Assembly (NCBI GenBank): GCA_902363555.1
Contig: CABJAM010000008.1
Location: 1-64,000, forward strand
Reading direction: 5' to 3'
DNA from: Lachnospiraceae bacterium
Lineage (GTDB): Bacteria; Bacillota; Clostridia; Lachnospirales; Lachnospiraceae
DNA length: 64,000 nt
Each line of letters starts with the position of its first letter. Position 1 is the first letter of the stretch. The position numbers and the translations under genes are program-made. The notes under the pieces were generated by a model that saw nothing but the letters and a program-made list of their open reading frames with translations, ran no database searches and was not told where the DNA came from. Of the stretch, positions 58,584 to 64,000 are shown piece by piece.

Positions 58584-58922
58584 ATGAAATTATTTGGAAA
58601 AAAGAAGGAAACATCAACATGCAGTTGCAACAGTACCTGCACACCAGATACTATGCAAAAATCCGAAAACAAAAAGCAGGAAAAAGGTGTCAAAATACTT
58701 GGTTCCGGCTGCGCAAAATGTATGGCTTTAGAAAATGCCACACGACTGGCCCTGTCAGAATTGGAACTGGATTTTGATATCGAGCATGTGACTGATTTTA
58801 CACAAATCGCCAGCTTCGGTGTGATGTCTACGCCAGCTTTAGTCTTTAATGGCGAAGTCGTGTCCTACGGAAAAGTGTTATCCGTAGAAGAAATCAAAAA
58901 AATAATAAAAGAAAAGATGTAA
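58584..58922 (+). CDS. MTH895-type small thioredoxin
   Basis: 112 residues. After a Cys-rich N-terminal tail (KKKETSTCSCNSTCTPD) the thioredoxin-like fold begins at about residue 37: VKILGSGCAKCMALENATRL has the redox CxxC (CAKC). The cis-Pro loop is in GVMSTPALVFNGEV. This group is often encoded with ArsP permeases and probably reduces the arsenical or metal before export. The tail Cys cluster may bind metal directly. Confidence 0.87.
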   Translation: MKLFGKKKETSTCSCNSTCTPDTMQKSENKKQEKGVKILGSGCAKCMALENATRLALSELELDFDIEHVTDFTQIASFGVMSTPALVFNGEVVSYGKVLSVEEIKKIIKEKM

Positions 58923-58929
58923 AGCACTA

Positions 58930-58973
58930 AAAAGGCAAGCAGCTCTACCTATAGGTAAATCTGTTTGCCTTTC
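58930..58973. terminator. bidirectional terminator between thioredoxin and codY
   Basis: AAAAAGGCAAGCAG and CTGTTTGCCTTT form the stem, with an inner TACCTATAGGTA palindrome. Serves both converging genes. Confidence 0.7.
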
Positions 58974-58988
58974 ATACAATTATCTTGC

Positions 58989-59756
58989 TTATTTCAACTT
59001 TTTTAATTCATCAAAAACCACGTCATTAATAACCTTTATATAGGTTCCCTTCATCCCGGAGGAACGTGACTCAATAACACCAGCACTTTCAAACTTACGC
59101 AGGGCATTGACGATCACAGAGCGGGTAATACCGACTCTGTCGGCAATCTTGCTGGCTACCAGTATTCCTTCATTGCCATCCAGCTCCTCAAATATATGAG
59201 TGATGGCTTCCAGCTCGGAAAATGACAGAGTACTGATGGCCGACCGGACGATCTGAATCTTTCGTGTCTCCTCGGCGCTTTCCTCATTTACTGAACGCAG
59301 CATTTCAAGCCCCACAACCGTCGTGCCGTACTCACTGAGGATAATATCGTCAATCTCATAGGGTGCGCTGTCACGGTAAATAAACAGCGTGCCCAGCCGC
59401 TCACCTGCGATGTCGATGGGGGTAATGATGGCAACGTATTTCTGTATCCCCTCGCCGGTAAAGCCCAGGGTGACAAGGTTGACATTTTCTTTTGTGGACA
59501 GTACATTTAAAAGACGTTCATTAAGAAGCTCGTCAATATGCCCGCCCACGTCATCGCTGATGAGCTCATGGATAATCTCGATGCCCACACGGTCTTTGAT
59601 TCCCAGAACCTTTCCCTTCTTGCTGATGACCAGAATATTGGACTCCAGAATCTCGCTTAACACCTCACAGATGTCGTTAAACACTACCATGTTTGAATTG
59701 TTATTGTGGAGCAGTTTGTTGATTTTTCTTGTCTTGTCAAGCAGTTGTACACCCAT
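58989..59756 (-). CDS. codY: GTP-sensing transcriptional pleiotropic repressor CodY
   Basis: 255 residues. The N-terminal GAF domain (to about 160) starts MGVQLLDKTRKINKLLHNNN and binds branched-chain amino acids and GTP in known CodY proteins. The C-terminal winged helix has SKIADRVGITRSVIVNALRK, then FESAGVIESRSSGMKGTYIK, which is diagnostic. It controls nutrient-limitation genes. Its place after topA follows the standard Firmicute order. Confidence 0.97.
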   Translation of the reverse strand: MGVQLLDKTRKINKLLHNNNSNMVVFNDICEVLSEILESNILVISKKGKVLGIKDRVGIEIIHELISDDVGGHIDELLNERLLNVLSTKENVNLVTLGFTGEGIQKYVAIITPIDIAGERLGTLFIYRDSAPYEIDDIILSEYGTTVVGLEMLRSVNEESAEETRKIQIVRSAISTLSFSELEAITHIFEELDGNEGILVASKIADRVGITRSVIVNALRKFESAGVIESRSSGMKGTYIKVINDVVFDELKKLK

Positions 59757-59830
59757 TTGTTACCTCCCAAAACTGTCTAACTTTTCGTTAATATACATCA
59801 AATTATGGAAATAGTCTATATGTTCATACT

Positions 59831-59859
59831 ATTTTAACACAATTTTATTTAGGTAACAA
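59831..59859 (-). promoter_or_regulatory. promoter of codY
   Basis: TTGTTA (59859-59854), 17 bp, TAAAAT (59836-59831). AT-rich surroundings. Confidence 0.55.
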
Positions 59860-59987
59860 TAGCTTTCCTAAAAAAAACTTCATTTCACCAAAAATTCATT
59901 GACAAATGATAGAATTTATTAAGAATTACTGGGATTTACCATCAAATTTACTTACAGCAGGCGATATGTCCAAACTGTTAAATAAAA

Positions 59988-60035
59988 CGCTCCGGCACCG
60001 CTCCCTTGCTGAACAAAAGAAGCGGCGCCGGAGCG
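59988..60035 (-). terminator. terminator after topA
   Basis: CGCTCCGGCACCGC (59988-60001) pairs with 60022-60035 (one G-U type change); minus-strand TTTTATTT follows. Confidence 0.8.
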
Positions 60036-60052
60036 TCCGATCATTCATGTCT

Positions 60053-62128
60053 TTAATTTTCCTCTGTTTTTGCACTCTCAACATAGCCACACTGCTCGTT
60101 ACGGCATACAAGCTTGTTGCCTTTGTAAAGGAGTACATCGCCGCATTCCGGGCATTTTTTGTCAGACGGGCGCTGCCACGTCATAAAATCGCATTCCGGA
60201 TTATTTTCACAACCGTAGTATTTACGGCCTTTTTGTGTCTTGCGGATGACGATATCGCGGCCGCATCTCGGACACTGAACGCCAATCTTTTCAAAATAGG
60301 TCTTGGTGTTTCGGCATTCCGGGAAGCCCGGGCAGGCCAGAAACTTTCCGTGAGGTCCATACTTAATGACCATATTCCGGCCGCAAAGCTCGCAGACAAC
60401 ATCGGACACCTCGTCCTCGATCTTGATTTCCTCCAGCTCCTTTTCCGCCTTGTCTACGGCTTCCTTCAGGTCCGGATAGAAATTTCTGATAACCGTTTTA
60501 TAATTGATCGTACCCTCCTCGATATTATCCAGAAGGTACTCCAGGTTTGCGGTGAAATCCACATTGACAAGGCTTGAGAAGGAATCCACCATGATCTTAT
60601 TAACAATCTCACCAAGCTCGGTGACATAGAGATTTTTATTTTCCTTGGCCACATAGCGGCGCGCGATAATCGTCGTGATCGTCGGCGCATAGGTGCTGGG
60701 TCGGCCAATTCCAAGTTCTTCCAATGTTTTTACAAGCGATGCCTCGGTAAAATGCGCCGGCGGCTGGGTAAAATGCTGCTTTTCCTCATAACTTTCAAAG
60801 GTTAATCGGCTGTCCTTTGTCAGCTTTTTGGAAAGGATATTTTTCTCAACCTTATCGTCCTCCTGACGGTAAACCGACATATAGCCCTCAAACTTCACCT
60901 TGGAAGCCGATACGCTGAATAAATAATCACCGGCACTGATTTTAACGGAGGTCGTCTCGTAAACAGCCTCCCGCATGCGGCTGGCCAGAAAACGGTTCCA
61001 TATGAGCTGATACAGACGGAACTGATCCCTTGAAAGAGATTCCTTCACTTTCACCGGCGACAGGGTGAGATACGTCGGACGGATGGCTTCATGTGCGTCC
61101 TGGATCTTCTTTCCATTCTGACCGTTTTTCATCTCCAGAGCCACATAGTCTTCACCGTAGGTTTTGGCAATATATTTCTTGGCATTGGCATCCGCTTCCT
61201 CGGAAATACGGGTGGAGTCCGTACGCAGATAGGTGATCAGGCCCACAGTGCCCTCGCCCTCGATATCCACGCCCTCGTAAAGCTGCTGAGCCAGACGCAT
61301 CGTCTTCTGGGTGGAAAAATTCAGTTGCTTGGAGGCCTCCTGCTGCAATGTACTTGTCGTAAATGGCAACGGCGCCTTTTTCGTACGCTCGCCAATCTTT
61401 ATATCCTTGACTTTATACTCGGCATCTTCCAGATTATTAATAATTACGTCTAACTCTTCCTTAGAATGGATCTCCTTATTTCCATGGATATCCCCGGCAT
61501 ACTTGGCAGTCAGCACCTTTGTGTCGCCCTCCACGTTCAGGAGTACATCCAGCGACCAGTATTCCTCCGGAATAAAGGAATCGATCTCCCGCTCCCTGTC
61601 ACAGATGATACGCAGTGCCACAGACTGAACACGGCCGGCACTCAGCCCCCGCTTTACTTTGGCCCATAAAAGCGGGCTGATGCTGTAACCTACCATACGG
61701 TCCAGAATACGGCGCGCCTGCTGAGCATCCACAAGACCCATATTGATCTTGCGGGCCTGCTTAATAGACCCCTTTACAGCCGCTTTTGTGATCTCATTAA
61801 AGGTTATACGATTGGTCGCCTTATCATCCAGCTTGAGCGCATTGGCCAGATGCCATGAAATCGCCTCTCCCTCGCGGTCAGGGTCAGTTGCGAGATATAC
61901 TTTATCAGCTTTTTTGACTTCCTTGCGCAGCATCGCCAGAATATCGCCTTTACCGCGGATCGTTATATACTTCGGTTCAAAATCATGCTCAATATCAATA
62001 CCCATCTGGCTTTTTGGAAGATCTCTCACATGTCCGTTCGAGGCTACAACAGTGTAATTGGAACCCAGAAACTTATTTATTGTTTTAGCCTTTGCCGGTG
62101 ACTCAACAATGACCAGATACTTTGCCAT
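60053..62128 (-). CDS. topA: DNA topoisomerase I
   Basis: 691 residues from the ATG at 62128 (GGAGG 8 bp upstream). TOPRIM domain: YLVIVESPAKAKTINKFLG and LATDPDREGEAISWH. The active-site Tyr is in GLITYLRTDSTRIS. Three C-terminal zinc ribbons follow, each CxxC...CxxxxxC: CELCGRN, CPRCGRD and CPECGDV. It relaxes negative supercoils. Sits 17 bp after dprA in the same operon. Confidence 0.97.
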   Translation of the reverse strand: MAKYLVIVESPAKAKTINKFLGSNYTVVASNGHVRDLPKSQMGIDIEHDFEPKYITIRGKGDILAMLRKEVKKADKVYLATDPDREGEAISWHLANALKLDDKATNRITFNEITKAAVKGSIKQARKINMGLVDAQQARRILDRMVGYSISPLLWAKVKRGLSAGRVQSVALRIICDREREIDSFIPEEYWSLDVLLNVEGDTKVLTAKYAGDIHGNKEIHSKEELDVIINNLEDAEYKVKDIKIGERTKKAPLPFTTSTLQQEASKQLNFSTQKTMRLAQQLYEGVDIEGEGTVGLITYLRTDSTRISEEADANAKKYIAKTYGEDYVALEMKNGQNGKKIQDAHEAIRPTYLTLSPVKVKESLSRDQFRLYQLIWNRFLASRMREAVYETTSVKISAGDYLFSVSASKVKFEGYMSVYRQEDDKVEKNILSKKLTKDSRLTFESYEEKQHFTQPPAHFTEASLVKTLEELGIGRPSTYAPTITTIIARRYVAKENKNLYVTELGEIVNKIMVDSFSSLVNVDFTANLEYLLDNIEEGTINYKTVIRNFYPDLKEAVDKAEKELEEIKIEDEVSDVVCELCGRNMVIKYGPHGKFLACPGFPECRNTKTYFEKIGVQCPRCGRDIVIRKTQKGRKYYGCENNPECDFMTWQRPSDKKCPECGDVLLYKGNKLVCRNEQCGYVESAKTEEN

Positions 62129-62145
62129 TATTTTTTCCTCCAAAA

Positions 62146-63315
62146 TCATAATTTACGAATATATTGATTCTTTCCGACCTGACGGATATAGCCCTTTTTC
62201 ATCAGAGAAAACAGGCATCCCGCCGTCTGCGCATAGGCAAGGCCGGTTTCATTTGCTATTTCTTCAATGCTTTTTGCATCCAAACACAAGCTAGAATACA
62301 CCATATTTTCCGATTTAGCAAGCACAATCTTACTTTTTTTCTCAAGTTTCACCGAAATTTTATATTCCTCAAGAATCTGTCCGGCGCTGCACACCAGCCT
62401 GGCGCCGTCCTCAATAAGGCTGTTACAGCCGGCGCTCAAGTCATCCACCGGCCTTCCAGGCACGGCAAAAACATCCTTTCCCTGGTCCAGACCGAAACCT
62501 GCGGTAATAAGTGAACCACTGTTTTTCCGTGCTTCCACCACTACAATACCGTCCGACAAACCACTGATGATGCGGTTTCGGAACGGAAAGTGCCAGGATA
62601 CAGGACGAACTCCCGGAGGAAACTCGGACAATATCCCTCCCGCATCTTTCATAGCTTCAAAAAGCTCAATATTCTCTTTTGGATAGCAAATATTTACGCC
62701 GCAGCCCAAAACGGCGAAGGTATCACCACCGGCTTCCAGAGCCCCCCGGTGAGCAAAGCCGTCAATCCCCATCGCCAGCCCACTGATGATCAAAACCCCG
62801 GCGGCCGCCAGCTCTCTGGCCATGCTCCGCGCCAGCTCCTGCCCATAAAAGGATGCGGTGCGCGCCCCCACAATGGCGATCGTCAGCTTTTCCTCCGCCG
62901 GCAGCCGCCCCACAAAAAACAGGCCAAAGGGCGGATTGACGATATGGGTGAGCCTTTTAGGGAAATCCGGATGGACCCGGCTGACAAAATGGATGCCTCT
63001 TTTTGCTAACTTATTATATTCCTCACCAAGCCATAATATATCCCGGTGCTTCAAAATTTCCTTTCGGGTTTTCTCCGATAAAAAATCCAGCTTCATCACT
63101 GCTTTCTCAGGCGTGAAAAATGCTTCAGCCACACCACCGCACACTTCCACAAACCGCTCCAGCCCCACCAGGCCCAACTCAATCAGGCGGGCCAGCCAGA
63201 AATAGCAGAGCTCCAGCTCCAGCATGTCATTACGTTTCGGCATGTCATTACATTCCGGCAAATCATTACTTTCCGACATATCATTATGTTTCGGCATATC
63301 ATCATAGTTTGTCAT
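62146..63315 (-). CDS. dprA: DNA processing protein DprA
   Basis: 389 residues. The Rossmann core is seen in IAIVGARTASFYGQELARSM, SGLAMGIDGFAHRGALEAGG and SGSLITAGFGLDQGKDVFAV. A C-terminal winged-helix DprA domain ends the protein (SIEEIANETGLAYAQTAGCL). DprA loads RecA on incoming single strands in transformation. The start at 63315 has AGGAGG 6 bp upstream. The first 30 residues are an odd tail of four hexapeptide repeats (MPKHND, MSESND, LPECND, MPKRND), not typical for the family. Confidence 0.93.
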   Translation of the reverse strand: MTNYDDMPKHNDMSESNDLPECNDMPKRNDMLELELCYFWLARLIELGLVGLERFVEVCGGVAEAFFTPEKAVMKLDFLSEKTRKEILKHRDILWLGEEYNKLAKRGIHFVSRVHPDFPKRLTHIVNPPFGLFFVGRLPAEEKLTIAIVGARTASFYGQELARSMARELAAAGVLIISGLAMGIDGFAHRGALEAGGDTFAVLGCGVNICYPKENIELFEAMKDAGGILSEFPPGVRPVSWHFPFRNRIISGLSDGIVVVEARKNSGSLITAGFGLDQGKDVFAVPGRPVDDLSAGCNSLIEDGARLVCSAGQILEEYKISVKLEKKSKIVLAKSENMVYSSLCLDAKSIEEIANETGLAYAQTAGCLFSLMKKGYIRQVGKNQYIRKL

Positions 63316-63320
63316 ATCAT
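63220..63320. repeat. 18-bp tandem repeat inside the dprA 5' end
   Basis: About five units of the type CATGTCATTACGTTTCGG on the plus strand. They encode the ND-M-P-K type hexapeptides. In-frame copy-number change would lengthen or shorten the tail without destroying DprA. Confidence 0.75.
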
Positions 63321-63326
63321 CCCTCC

Positions 63327-64000
63327 TCATCCATATTCCCAGTAGGTCCGGTCAATCATCCGGTAAGCTGCCGCCTCGTCCAGATGCTTTTCCTCGATCA
63401 ACGGGCTTTTATCCAGATCTGCCACTGTGCGCGCCACCTTCAAAAGCTTATGCCGCCCCCGCGCGCTGAGGCCAAAGGTTTTCGCCAGCTCATTGACATA
63501 TTTCCCAAGCCCGCGGCTCAAAACACAATAACGGTTCATACCTCCGGCAGGGATTTCAGAATTAAAACGCAGACCGCTCCCCGCAAATCTGGCAGTCTGC
63601 AAATCAATGGCATCCATGACCATACGGCGCATATCCTCGGAGGATAAAACGGGTTTCTTCATATTAAATATGTCTTTCGGGGGATGCACATCCACGCATA
63701 TATCCATACGGTCCAGAAGTGGACGGCTGATATGGTGAAGATACCGGTAGACATCCTGAGCAGAGCACCGGCAGCGGTTCCGGTCTGGATAGTAGCCGCA
63801 CTTGCACGGATTCATGGCCGCCACCAGCATAAACCTTGCAGGAAATACAAAACTGCCGCCCAGACGGTTAATGGTAATAACGCCCTCCTCCAGGGGCTGA
63901 CGCAGCACCTCCAGGGTGGCCGGGTGAAACTCCGCCAGCTCGTCCAAAAACAGGATTCCCCGGTGTGCCAGACTGATTTCCCCAGGGCCCGGCATAACTC
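63327..64000 (-). CDS. comM: ComM/YifB-family Mg-chelatase-like ATPase, C-terminal part (truncated by window)
   Basis: The frame is open to the window end. It carries Walker B (GILFLDELAEFHP), sensor and arginine-finger regions (MLVAAMNPCKCGYYPD with a Cys cluster CGYYPDRNRCRCSAQDV; RPLLDRMDICVDVHPP) and the C-terminal Mg-chelatase helical domain (ARGRHKLLKVARTVADLDKS). The family drives branch migration during integration of transforming DNA, so its place next to dprA makes functional sense. The first ATG in view (63995) is internal. Confidence 0.93.
   Translation of the reverse strand, partial: VMPGPGEISLAHRGILFLDELAEFHPATLEVLRQPLEEGVITINRLGGSFVFPARFMLVAAMNPCKCGYYPDRNRCRCSAQDVYRYLHHISRPLLDRMDICVDVHPPKDIFNMKKPVLSSEDMRRMVMDAIDLQTARFAGSGLRFNSEIPAGGMNRYCVLSRGLGKYVNELAKTFGLSARGRHKLLKVARTVADLDKSPLIEEKHLDEAAAYRMIDRTYWEYG

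Overview
The window looks like the chromosome of a low-to-mid GC Firmicute, most likely a gut member of the Lachnospiraceae (Clostridia). The evidence is a CodY regulator, strong AGGAGG-type ribosome binding sites, ferredoxin-linked 2-oxoacid oxidoreductase genes, a GH65 phosphorylase with beta-phosphoglucomutase, a short type I toxin-like gene and a possible mother-cell sporulation promoter. No tRNA, rRNA or CRISPR array was recognised. Both edges cut genes: an IS30-family transposase at the left and a ComM/YifB ATPase at the right.

Layout. 0-1.2 kb holds the tail of an IS30-type element. 1.2-14.8 kb is an accessory run of single genes: an AraC regulator, a histidine phosphatase lacking its second histidine, a VOC protein, a GNAT-membrane fusion, AlkD, a YhcG/DUF1016 nuclease, a C45 acyltransferase, a transglutaminase, a radical SAM/TetR pair with a well-defined promoter-operator, several acetyltransferases and a TIM-barrel epimerase. 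14.9-18.3 kb is a two-gene 2-oxoacid:ferredoxin oxidoreductase (gamma-delta then alpha-beta). 18.4-21.3 kb is a TetR-controlled ABC exporter.

21.4-26.6 kb is the conserved block pyrH-frr-uppS-cdsA-dxr-rseP. 26.7-43.8 kb is an insertion relative to the usual Firmicute order. It carries rhomboid, NUDIX, PHP phosphatase, amidase, MATE and GGDEF-EAL genes, an esterase with a GPH transporter and AraC regulator, a sodium symporter, a coiled-coil protein and a Cys-rich protein. It also holds a compound fold-back DNA element at 34.3-34.9 kb, the most unusual structure in the window. 43.9-45.9 kb is rpsB-tsf with its promoter. 46.0-46.35 kb looks like a type I toxin-antitoxin unit, followed by an AAA ATPase.

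48.0-56.9 kb is a disaccharide utilisation locus: LacI regulator, two small membrane proteins, a GH65 phosphorylase, an ABC sugar importer and pgmB. Five near-identical AACGTT-centred palindromes precede its four transcription units, which suggests one LacI regulon. 57.1-58.9 kb is an ArsR-permease-thioredoxin cassette with an ArsR-type palindrome before each of its first two genes. 59.0-64.0 kb is codY, topA, dprA and comM, again in the classical Firmicute order. The chain comM-dprA-topA-codY...rpsB-tsf...pyrH-frr-uppS-cdsA-dxr-rseP therefore forms an ancestral backbone, all on the minus strand, with accessory loci inserted in it.

Two dispersed intergenic repeat families occur: one beside terminators (25.2, 43.9, 55.6 kb) and one of nested palindromes (28.2, 54.4, 57.0 kb, with a fragment at 13.5 kb). 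There is also a 42-bp tandem repeat at 40.1 kb.
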